This document shows, in pieces, positions 18,279 through 26,419 of a stretch of 64,000 nucleotides of DNA. Below the pieces are notes generated by a model. That model was not told the DNA's origin, ran no database searches, and was given only the letters and a program-made list of their open reading frames with translations. Position 1 is the stretch's first letter. Every line of letters begins with the position of its first letter. Source of the DNA: Xylanimonas oleitrophica. GTDB taxonomy: Bacteria > Actinomycetota > Actinomycetes > Actinomycetales > Cellulomonadaceae. Location: NCBI RefSeq assembly GCF_003244315.1, contig NZ_QKWH01000002.1, positions 310,001-374,000 on the forward strand. The letters run 5' to 3'. A program made the position numbers and the translations under genes.

Positions 18279-19685
18279 TCAGGCGCGGGTGAATGGGCGC
18301 TCCTTCGTGATCCACTTCCAGGTCCGGAGCGGATGGAGGGCCGCCCGGTAGACCTTCCGCGGGCTCCAGAAACCACGGCTCGTCACCCGTGTGAGCCACC
18401 ACCCAGCAACTGACGTCGGTTCCGCGGTCTTGCTCAGCAACCGCCCGAGGCGGATCGCCGAGCGTCCGTCCCGGCCGCCCAGGTTGTAGTACGAGACCGC
18501 TGCTGCGGTCTGGGCGAGGCGTTCCTCACGGAAGTCCTCGTCTTCCAGCAGCCTCTGGATCGTCGCGGCGAGGTCAGAAGGTTCGACACACTCCACGCCA
18601 GAAGCCTCGTCGAAGGGCGGCGGGTAGGGGACCCGGAGGTGCCCCATGAGATTGATCGAAGGGGTGCCGGCGATCATCGACTCGATCGTGAAGTTGGAGC
18701 TGACTCCGACCGTCACGTCCGATGCGATGACGAAGTTCTCCGTGTCGTCGGTCGCATAGGTGTAGGACACGGACGAACCCTGGTGCGCGTCGACGATCTC
18801 CTGCAGCCAGATCCCGCCGACATCCTTGTTCCATCGGCGGTCCTTGACGACGGCCTGGAACTTCACGCCGAGACCCGCGAGCTGTTCGCACGCGTTGACG
18901 AAGGCCCTTACCCCGGAGACCCAGAGATCGCTGGTCTCCGAGGCTGTCAGCCCCCCGTTCCAGGTCGTCGCGAACGTGACCAGGGGAACACCGGGGTCCA
19001 GTCCGTACTTCTCAGCCAGGTTCTCGCGGATCTCGTCCCTCTTCTTGACGAGGTTCGCATATCGGTCCCAGGCGGGGTTGCCGGTCGCCACGATACGCGC
19101 CGGCGGCACACCGAGGTCGATGTAGCCCTCCGCGCCCCGCTGACCGAAGACAGCCATGACGTCCGTACGGAAGTGGGCGTTCACCGTAAACGGATCGATC
19201 AACGCCGTCCCGTGGGAGACGAGGACGCTTCTCAGGTTCCTCTTCTGTGCCCATATCGCAGCGACGCTCGCGAGTGCGGTCGAGTCCTCTGAAGCGGTGA
19301 ACAAGATCACTCGGTAGCGCTCGTTGATCGTGTCGAGCGTCTCGAGCAGGCCTTCGACTGCGGGCAGGTCCAGCTCTGCCCGTTCGCGGATGAGGCTCTT
19401 CACGGATTCTCTGAGCAGAGGATCAAGGTCCTCGATGACGCCTGCCCGCGACAATGAGCCTTCTGTGATCTCTCGACCTCGAGCACTCATCTCCCGCTGG
19501 GGGGCGGTGGTGTTCTCAAAAGAGCTGAAGGGCACCACCGTGATGTCCGGGTACCCATCGAGGATCGTGGAGACGAACTCGTCGGGCATGGCGATGGTCA
19601 AGGGCCCGAGTTCCCGTGCCATCGCGCCGAAGGCGCGATGGTGCTTGGGCCACAGGAAGGAGATGACGATCGGGTTCCGGATCAA
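18279..19685 (-). CDS. Putative GT-B-fold polysaccharide transferase
   Basis: Cytoplasmic protein of 468 residues with no signal peptide. I recognise a GT-B-like architecture rather than an exact family. The start (VISFLWPKHHRAFGAMAREL) is a Rossmann strand and helix. The middle has LVSHGTALIDPF and IVATGNPAWDRYANL, and the C-terminal half has ASDVTVGVSSNFTIESMIAG, as in UDP-sugar epimerase-like, CDP-glycerol-transferase-like and capsule enzymes. The only available start is TTG at 19685, one base after the TAA of the upstream gene, without a Shine-Dalgarno, so it relies on coupling. Local GC is visibly lower (34 of 60 in the line at 19381). Position next to pseI makes it a candidate Pse transferase. 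Confidence 0.6.
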   Translation of the reverse strand: MIRNPIVISFLWPKHHRAFGAMARELGPLTIAMPDEFVSTILDGYPDITVVPFSSFENTTAPQREMSARGREITEGSLSRAGVIEDLDPLLRESVKSLIRERAELDLPAVEGLLETLDTINERYRVILFTASEDSTALASVAAIWAQKRNLRSVLVSHGTALIDPFTVNAHFRTDVMAVFGQRGAEGYIDLGVPPARIVATGNPAWDRYANLVKKRDEIRENLAEKYGLDPGVPLVTFATTWNGGLTASETSDLWVSGVRAFVNACEQLAGLGVKFQAVVKDRRWNKDVGGIWLQEIVDAHQGSSVSYTYATDDTENFVIASDVTVGVSSNFTIESMIAGTPSINLMGHLRVPYPPPFDEASGVECVEPSDLAATIQRLLEDEDFREERLAQTAAAVSYYNLGGRDGRSAIRLGRLLSKTAEPTSVAGWWLTRVTSRGFWSPRKVYRAALHPLRTWKWITKERPFTRA

Positions 19686-19686
19686 T

Positions 19687-21672
19687 TTAGGAGCGGCTCT
19701 CAGCGCGAAGGAGTTTCAAGAGGTCACGTACCAGGGCGTAGCGCATCCCCACTGTGGGGTCCACCCCGTCGGCGCCTGCGACGTGTTCCGTGGTGGCCCA
19801 GTTGCTGGCGATATTCATGGCGAGCGCATCGTCCTGGCGTGCCCTCAGCCATTCGTCGTACGCCTGGAGGTTCGTGTCGGACAGCCACTCGGAGGCGGGT
19901 GACCCGTTCAAAGAGAAATGGTTGACAGCCGTGAAGAGCAAGTACTTGGGCGTCGTGCCGCTCGCGAGCTGGTTGATCCGCGCCTTGACCTCGGGTAGCG
20001 GCGTGCTCTGGGGCGGCAACGCCTCCAGGATGCTCACGAGCTCTGAGATGCGCGGGTCTCTCGCCCCCCACGATGCTGCTCGGCGCCATGCCCGTGTGCT
20101 GGCGTAGGCCGGGCGCGGGCGGGACGGGTTGAGCGGGAGGGCGGGCGGATCGAGCTCATCCAGTGCCTGGCGGGGGTTGTCCGAACGAGAGAGCACGTAT
20201 ATGTGCCCTGAGCTGGTGAGATATCGCGAGAGGTTGTGTCCGCCTGGTTCGCGAAGAAGCTCAATCGCCGACAGGGACTCGTCGCCCTCGGTGTGGATGA
20301 TCCAGGTCGCGTCAGGCTTGGCGTAGACCTGGGCCTGCTTGAGGGTCTCCGGAAGGCGCTCGCCGAGCGCGGCCACTCTCACGACGTCGTACTGGCCGGC
20401 GGAGGGGTAGTAGGTCCGGAAAGTGTCCGAGTCGATCTCGTAGAACCGGAACGAAGGCTCGTCCGGGCTGAGCGGCTCGACCTCGATCGCACGTGGGTCG
20501 AAGGCGAAGGAGCGGCACACGGAGGTCTTCCTCCACGCGCGGACATGGGCGATGGTGCCACCGTCACGCACGCCGAACTCTATGTAGGACGCTTCCTGTG
20601 TGCGCTTCGGCAGAGCGTTCTGTATGAGTTCGAGGAGGGCGTCGTCGGGCGCGACGAACGGCTCAGGTGTAACCGGCACCCCAAGTGCGTTGAGCGTCTC
20701 AGAAGCGTTGTGGCTGATCTTCTCGACGGACGCTCCGACTTTCCGCAGGATCAGCTCCTGCGCCAGGACGTGGCTGCGGACCTCGACGTTCTCCATGGCC
20801 GAGAACTGCTGGGCGAAAGCGCCGTGCCACCGCTCGTGACGGACGAACACGTCGATCTGCTTCGGGGGTTCGTCTCTCGGGATCTCCAGCATCATCAGAG
20901 TGTGGAACGCGGAGCCTTCGGGCCCCGCGACCCGTGAGGCGCGTGAGAGGGTCTCGAGCTGCTCGCGCAGCGTCAAAGACTCAGGATTGACGACGGTCCA
21001 CCCGTTCTGCGCGAGCCTGCGCTCGACGGCGGTGTCGTTGAGGGCTCTCGAGCGCTTCTTGCTCATAGATCGAGAGAGCCATACGTTAAATCCTGGCTCT
21101 TGCTTCGGGCCGACGAACCTGGCGAGCGCGCGGACCTGCTCAGGATGAAGATAGTCATCCATCCTGTACCCCACGTCAGGGATGTGGAGGTTTCCGATGA
21201 GCGTCGGGGTGGAGACGAGGATGACCTCGTTTTCAACGCCCAGGGCATCCAGAATTTCCTTCTGGAAGTCCTTGAGGGGTGCCGCTGTGTCGTCCTCGGG
21301 TACTGACCACACGAGAGGTAGGTCCGGGTGCCTCAGCGCGTACCAAAGGCGTGAGAGGCTCTCGAGGATGAAGTGCCCGTACATCGCGTCGACACGACCC
21401 ATGTAGATCGCCGTCTTGCCCGCGTGGGACGCGTCCACGGGGCGCGTCGCGGCGGATGCGACCACCGGTTCGGGGGGGAATGCGTATCGCATCGCTCGAG
21501 GGTGGGTGTTCCCTCCTCGCTCGAGCACGGTGCCAGGGACGAACCGCCCGTCCTGGGCCACCCCTGAGAACACCCAACCCGGGTACCGGTGGTCGGTGAG
21601 CTCGGGATACACGGTCGCGTCGCCGATCTCAAGGTGCGAGAGGGGATGCGCGTGTGCTGGGGCGGTTGCCAT
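19687..21672 (-). CDS. GT61 (DUF563)-type glycosyltransferase with an added C-terminal domain
   Basis: Protein of 661 residues. The first 300 or so resemble glycosyltransferase family 61 (DUF563): TAIYMGRVDAMYGHFILESL with the conserved His/Glu, LSRLWYALRHPDLPLVW, and a central LSRSMSKKRSR followed by ETLSRASRVAGPEGSAFHTL. After about residue 345 comes a second part beginning YIEFGVRDGGTIAHVRAW, which resembles the first strand and glycine loop of an SAM-methyltransferase or class-I nucleotide fold. The last 150 residues are unassigned. GC is clearly lower than average (32 of 60 in the line at 21061), suggesting acquisition. It is followed by the GT-B-like gene one base later and lies in the same orientation as the large transferases upstream. 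Confidence 0.65.
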   Translation of the reverse strand: MATAPAHAHPLSHLEIGDATVYPELTDHRYPGWVFSGVAQDGRFVPGTVLERGGNTHPRAMRYAFPPEPVVASAATRPVDASHAGKTAIYMGRVDAMYGHFILESLSRLWYALRHPDLPLVWSVPEDDTAAPLKDFQKEILDALGVENEVILVSTPTLIGNLHIPDVGYRMDDYLHPEQVRALARFVGPKQEPGFNVWLSRSMSKKRSRALNDTAVERRLAQNGWTVVNPESLTLREQLETLSRASRVAGPEGSAFHTLMMLEIPRDEPPKQIDVFVRHERWHGAFAQQFSAMENVEVRSHVLAQELILRKVGASVEKISHNASETLNALGVPVTPEPFVAPDDALLELIQNALPKRTQEASYIEFGVRDGGTIAHVRAWRKTSVCRSFAFDPRAIEVEPLSPDEPSFRFYEIDSDTFRTYYPSAGQYDVVRVAALGERLPETLKQAQVYAKPDATWIIHTEGDESLSAIELLREPGGHNLSRYLTSSGHIYVLSRSDNPRQALDELDPPALPLNPSRPRPAYASTRAWRRAASWGARDPRISELVSILEALPPQSTPLPEVKARINQLASGTTPKYLLFTAVNHFSLNGSPASEWLSDTNLQAYDEWLRARQDDALAMNIASNWATTEHVAGADGVDPTVGMRYALVRDLLKLLRAESRS

Positions 21673-21732
21673 TGAGTCCAGTTTCAGTCGTCCATCGGCG
21701 CCTCGGTGCGTCGTACACGCTCCGGCGCGGCG

Positions 21733-24700
21733 TCAGTGCCCGAAGATTGTATGCCGAGTCATCGGGACCTCGAACGGGACGAGGTCGTGGGGCGAGGTAG
21801 CCAGTCGGAACAGGCCGGACTCGACGTCCTGAAGGGTCTCCTCGTGGCCGGGGACGGGGATGACGTACGTCGGACGGCCGAGCGCAGCGGACTCCCACAG
21901 GGAGGTGGAGAAGCAGCCGACGCTGACCTGCGAGCGCTTGATCGTCGTGAGGGTGTCGTCCGGTGCGATCGTGACCTTGTCCGCGAGGCCCGCCGCAGCC
22001 AGCAGGGCAGGCATCTGCGGGCGCTGCGCAGGGTGGGGGGCGATGACGACGCGCAGCCCGGGGCGCTCGCGGACGAGCTCGGTGACGAAGGCGAGGATCC
22101 GGCGCAGGACGCGCGGCTGGGAGACCACGCACACGTCCCACTCGGTGCTGTCCGGCAGCGCCTCCTCGCCGGTGGACAAGAACTCCTGCTGCTGGCGCGG
22201 CACGACGACGTGCTCCTGGTACACGTTGGTCCGCTCGGCCCAGAAGTCCGACCAGGCATAGAACCGGGAGGCTCCGTACCGGGGGAGGTCGCCGAACCAG
22301 AAGCTCGGCGCGTACCGGCTCGTGAGCGCGTACTGGATGTCCGACACCCTGGCTCCCGAGCGCTGTGCCGCTGCGCTGATACCGGCCCACCAGTGGCTGG
22401 AGGCGATCAAGACCTCCTCGGGCTGCACGCGCTCGAACACCGGGGTCCAGAAGTCCCGCTCGTCGAGGAACTTGATCAGGCGGTTGCGCAGGTGGTCGCC
22501 GAGGTCGACCTTGATGCCGAGCGCCTGGGTGAGCGCCTCTTCGAACGGGCGAGCGTCGATCTCGGGGACCCGCTGGTGCGCCCAACGGCGCCGCCAGTCC
22601 TGGCGCCACCTGGTGAACTCGTGGAACGGGTACACCATGTTGGTGTCCGTGACCTCGGGATAGCCCTCCGGCTCGGGCTGGACGACGAACATCGTCTCGT
22701 CGTCGCGGTAGGCGGCCGTGCGGTAGTCGCTCTGGCCTCGGCGCGTGTAGTCGAACACCACACGTCGTGCTGCAGGCGCCGTCGTGAGGCGCTTGGCACC
22801 TTCGTACTCGTCCTTGACCTTGCTGCCGACGGCGGGAGCGGAGCCCCACATCCCGAGCGACTCTGCGAGCTGGATGATCAGCGCCGACCGGCCCAGCTCC
22901 CACACATGGACGCCGTCGCGCGTGGTGAGCTCGAAGAGGCCGTGCTGCTGCTCGGCCTCGCAGACGCGCTCGAAGAGCTCGCCGTAGCCAAAGGGCGGCT
23001 CGACCTTGCGTTCCGACACCGCGTCCCGCAGCAGGAGGGAGTCGTACTCTCCCCTGATGAAGACGGTCGGGCGGCGGGCGGACCCCGCGTTGCGCACCTC
23101 GACCCCACCGGGCTGGTTGATCGGCGTGCCAAAGCTGTCCACACCCGAGCTCACGGGGAAGCGGGGGTGGCGCGGGATCTCGCGCCGCGCGGGCGCTCCC
23201 GGCTTCGCGGCGAGCTTCCCGACGGCCGCGGAGACGGAGACGGCGTAGGCCGACGCAAGCCGTCGCGCCGACCCCAGAGCGGCCCGTCCACCGGTGCTGC
23301 CGGTCGCCGTCCGGCGCTGGGCCACCACCGGCGCGGCCGGTGCTGCCTGCGCGGCCGAGGCCGTCGGCCGGGGCGGGGCGGGGGCCGAGGGGCGTTCCGC
23401 TGACACCTCGGCCGGCGATGTCGTGGCCGGCGGACGCGTCTCCTTCGGGCTCTGCAGGCTGGGATCGACGACGGCCACCGCAGACCGGGAGCGTGTGGTC
23501 ACCTGCCGCACCTTCCAGGCGACGTCGCCACGGACCTTCTTCGTGAGCGACTGGAGCGCCGGAGCGAGCTCGCGCACCGCCAGCTTCTTGATGCCCCCGG
23601 ACGTGGCGAAGATCGTGTCCCCGACGGCGGGGGTACCAGCGCCGTAGCTCGCGTCGCGTCGCAGGTACGGCAGCACCTCGAGCTCGTTGTCCTCGGTCGT
23701 GCTGGCCAGGTAGTGGCGGTCCGTGGAGCCCGGAGCCGGGACGTACGAGACGACCTCGTTGCCTGAGCCCGAGAACTCGATCCGGGTGGTGCCGCTCTCA
23801 CGGTGCACCGCCGGCGTCCGGACCTCCTTGCCGTCATCGATCTGGATGTCGTGCAGCGGGACCGGTGAGGACACGGTCACCACGTGCCTCCTGCGCCCGA
23901 GCGCGAGCCGGGTCCGGAGGGAGATGGCGTCCAGCGGGACGGGTGCGTGCCCGTCGGCGGCGAAGGCCGCCGCAAGGTCCACTGCGGAACCGGGCCGGCT
24001 CCCGAGGAGCTGCCGGTACTGCTCGACGACGGCCGGTGTCGCGAACATCGCGCCAAACCGTTCATGTGCCTGCCGCCCGAACTCCTTGCGCAGCGTCTCG
24101 TCGGCCGCGAGCCTCGTCAGTCGCTCCGCCAGCTGTTCCACGTCCCCGACAGGGACGATGAAGCCCGTCTTCCCGTCCTCGATGGCGTCCCGGGGCCCGA
24201 ACTCGAAGTCGTACGTGACGGTGGGGAGTGAGTTGTACGCGGCTTCCAGGAGGGGGTAGCCGAAGCCCTCCGAGAGAGAGGTCATCAGCACGATGTCCGC
24301 GGTCGAGTAGACGTCGGCCTCCGTGCCGAATCCCGCGAAGCGGACGCGCTCACCGAGCTGCAGCTGTTCGACGAGCTCCCGGACTGCGAGGTAGTACGGG
24401 TTGCGCGGGTTGATGCTCCCCCAGAACGTCAGGTGCACCGACTCGTCCTCGACCAAGGACAGGGCGCGCACGGCGTCGAGCTGGTTCTTCCGGTGCTGGT
24501 AGGACGCGGGCATGGCGACGTTGACGCCCTCGTGCGCGACCCGAGCCACGGCGTCCGGCCTCTCGCCCGCGAAGTTCGGGATGAAGACGACGTCGTCCTC
24601 GTCGAACGTGGGGACGAACTGCCCCCGCAGACCGCTGGCGACCGTCTGGACGCGGTCGATGACCTCGCGCGCCTCCATCATGAGGTCCCAGAGGCCGGCG

Positions 24701-25146
24701 TGGTGCAGGTAGTCGCCGTGGATCTGCAGCACGGTGCGCACCCGCCGCTCGTCGCCCTGGAGCGCATGCTTCAGAGCGGAGGCCTGGAAGGGCGACGTGA
24801 GGATGACCGTGTCGTCGGGGGAGAGGATCGCGTTGATCTGGCGCAGCACCGCGAGCTGGTTCGCGGTGAAGGAGAACGGCATCGCACCCATGTGCCCGGC
24901 GAGGGCGGGGTGGTAGTTGCGGTGGAGCAACCGCCCCTGGTCGGCAGCGAGCGTCTGGAGAGGCAGCACCGGGACGCCTGCGTCGAGCGGCCACAGCGGC
25001 AGCGCTCGCCTCGCCCCGTCCGAGGGGTCGAGGAAGCTCAGGATCGTGACTGGGTAGCCCGCGCGATGGAGAGAGTTGGCGGTCTCTACCATCGACTTGT
25101 GGTAGCCGGTCGTGCCGGAGAGCTCGTTCACGCAGAGCAGGATCAT
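21733..25146 (-). CDS. Large two-domain glycosyltransferase (GT4-like plus second GT-B-like domain)
   Basis: The longest protein in the window, 1137 residues. Residues 1 to about 400 form a GT4 glycosyltransferase: LLCVNELSGTTGYHKSMVET at the start, VAMPASYQHRKNQLDAVRAL, and the donor-site motif MTSLSEGFGYPLLEAAYN. Then follow a small beta-rich piece and a Pro/Ala/Thr-rich linker (about residues 570-680). The C-terminal 450 residues look like a second GT-B-type transferase or polymerase, with VVSQPRVLRRILAFV, VVIAPHPAQRPQMPALLA and VGCFSTSLWESAALGRPTYV. Two catalytic domains joined by a linker are typical of enzymes that build a repeating disaccharide. I cannot name the sugars. It sits near the Pse genes and is a strong candidate for chain polymerisation. 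Confidence 0.7.
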   Translation of the reverse strand: MILLCVNELSGTTGYHKSMVETANSLHRAGYPVTILSFLDPSDGARRALPLWPLDAGVPVLPLQTLAADQGRLLHRNYHPALAGHMGAMPFSFTANQLAVLRQINAILSPDDTVILTSPFQASALKHALQGDERRVRTVLQIHGDYLHHAGLWDLMMEAREVIDRVQTVASGLRGQFVPTFDEDDVVFIPNFAGERPDAVARVAHEGVNVAMPASYQHRKNQLDAVRALSLVEDESVHLTFWGSINPRNPYYLAVRELVEQLQLGERVRFAGFGTEADVYSTADIVLMTSLSEGFGYPLLEAAYNSLPTVTYDFEFGPRDAIEDGKTGFIVPVGDVEQLAERLTRLAADETLRKEFGRQAHERFGAMFATPAVVEQYRQLLGSRPGSAVDLAAAFAADGHAPVPLDAISLRTRLALGRRRHVVTVSSPVPLHDIQIDDGKEVRTPAVHRESGTTRIEFSGSGNEVVSYVPAPGSTDRHYLASTTEDNELEVLPYLRRDASYGAGTPAVGDTIFATSGGIKKLAVRELAPALQSLTKKVRGDVAWKVRQVTTRSRSAVAVVDPSLQSPKETRPPATTSPAEVSAERPSAPAPPRPTASAAQAAPAAPVVAQRRTATGSTGGRAALGSARRLASAYAVSVSAAVGKLAAKPGAPARREIPRHPRFPVSSGVDSFGTPINQPGGVEVRNAGSARRPTVFIRGEYDSLLLRDAVSERKVEPPFGYGELFERVCEAEQQHGLFELTTRDGVHVWELGRSALIIQLAESLGMWGSAPAVGSKVKDEYEGAKRLTTAPAARRVVFDYTRRGQSDYRTAAYRDDETMFVVQPEPEGYPEVTDTNMVYPFHEFTRWRQDWRRRWAHQRVPEIDARPFEEALTQALGIKVDLGDHLRNRLIKFLDERDFWTPVFERVQPEEVLIASSHWWAGISAAAQRSGARVSDIQYALTSRYAPSFWFGDLPRYGASRFYAWSDFWAERTNVYQEHVVVPRQQQEFLSTGEEALPDSTEWDVCVVSQPRVLRRILAFVTELVRERPGLRVVIAPHPAQRPQMPALLAAAGLADKVTIAPDDTLTTIKRSQVSVGCFSTSLWESAALGRPTYVIPVPGHEETLQDVESGLFRLATSPHDLVPFEVPMTRHTIFGH

Positions 25147-25204
25147 CGTCGTGGTCAGTCCTCGGGGCGGTCTACTGGGTGGTGGTGGGTGCGCAGAGGT
25201 TCCG

Positions 25205-26419
25205 TCAATGGAGCCTCACGAAACGGCCGATCAGGGCGCGGCCCCACTTGGCGGGGTACCACAACAGGGGCAGGTCGGACTTGAGGGCGGAGTAGACGGC
25301 GATCGCGCGGCTCACGGGCCGGACGAAGCCGCGCGGCGTCGCGGGGCCTCCGACGGCGGGCAGCAGGTCGCGGATCGTCTCGGTGACGCTCTCCGCCGCG
25401 TCGTGCAGGTAGTTGGCCGCGAGCCAGTCCGGGTCCGGGACCGGCCCGCCCGCACGCAGGACGGTGCCCAGCTCGCGGAGCGGAACGATGCAGCCGCTGC
25501 CCTCGTACACGGCGTTGCCCAGGTCAGGGGTGACGCCGAAGTCAGGGAGGACCACGGTGGGCAGGCCGAGGCTCAGGGACTCGAGGGCTGCCGTCGAGCT
25601 CACCGTGACGAGGGCGGTGCCCGGGGAGAGCCAGTCGCTCATCGAGCCCGCCTCGAAGCGCAGCGCGTCGCGGGCGTGGCCGAGCCTGCCGTGCTCCTGG
25701 CGCCACAGCGTCTCGAAAGGGAGCGCCTCGTGGTGCGTCTGCTGCTCGCCCGCGCTGGTGCGGACCTTCACCACGACCTCGAACCCGTCGTCGTGGAGGC
25801 GAGCGAGCCCACGCAGCAGTGCCACGCGCTCGCTGCGCGTGTGCGGGACGATCGACTGCGGCGCGAAGACGACTCGGCGGACCGGTGCCTGTGGGCGGGT
25901 GGTCGGCGGCTCAGCGAGGAACGGCAGGCGCGTCAGCACGATCCGTGGAGCGGAGCCGTACCGCTCGAAGGCGGTCGTGAACAGGTCAGCCTCGCGGGGG
26001 CTGTGGACGATATAGGCGTCGCACCACCGGTAGCGCCATCTGACGCCGGTGGTCGCCGCGGGCGACATGGCGACGCCGGGCGGTCCGGACAGGAGCACGG
26101 CGCGGCGGTCGCCGGCGGCGCGCAGGACGGTGAGCGCGATCATCTCTGCGACGGGCCCGGTCGCGGCCACGAGCACCGCGTCAGGCTGCTCATCCTTGAC
26201 GATGCGAGCGAGGCGCTGCCGGCTGACCACGGGGGCGCTGGTCATACGGGTGCCGGCCAGAGCAGCCCGGACCTGGGCCGGGGACGGCTCGAGAGGACCC
26301 TTGACGAGGGTGACGTCTCCGTGGACGCCGGTGCCGTCGAGAGCGAGCCGTTCGAGGGTCGTCGCCGCCCACTTGAGGAAGGACTCGGAGTCGGCGACGG
26401 CCAGGACGCGGAGGGTCAT
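25205..26419 (-). CDS. Putative glycosyltransferase (DUF6716-like)
   Basis: Protein of 404 residues starting MTLRVLAVADSESFLKWAA, a start I recognise from actinobacterial putative transferases annotated DUF6716. The N-terminal half is a Rossmann-like fold with VLVAATGPVAEMIALTVL and LLSGPPGVA. The C-terminal half has VVFAPQSIVPHTRSERVAL, VVVKVRTSAGEQQTHHEA and the donor-loop-like VTVSSTAALESLSLGLPTVV. No signal peptide. The ATG overlaps the stop of the CDP-glycerol-transferase-like gene by 4 nt, so both are made together. Its sugar is unknown. The family assignment is from memory of sequence style, not a search. Confidence 0.68.
   Translation of the reverse strand: MTLRVLAVADSESFLKWAATTLERLALDGTGVHGDVTLVKGPLEPSPAQVRAALAGTRMTSAPVVSRQRLARIVKDEQPDAVLVAATGPVAEMIALTVLRAAGDRRAVLLSGPPGVAMSPAATTGVRWRYRWCDAYIVHSPREADLFTTAFERYGSAPRIVLTRLPFLAEPPTTRPQAPVRRVVFAPQSIVPHTRSERVALLRGLARLHDDGFEVVVKVRTSAGEQQTHHEALPFETLWRQEHGRLGHARDALRFEAGSMSDWLSPGTALVTVSSTAALESLSLGLPTVVLPDFGVTPDLGNAVYEGSGCIVPLRELGTVLRAGGPVPDPDWLAANYLHDAAESVTETIRDLLPAVGGPATPRGFVRPVSRAIAVYSALKSDLPLLWYPAKWGRALIGRFVRLH

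Noticed and set aside
18279-21672. Mobile element or genomic island with its own integrase
   Set aside because: GC is lower, but no transposase, integrase, tRNA end or flanking direct repeats are visible, so I report only the composition change.
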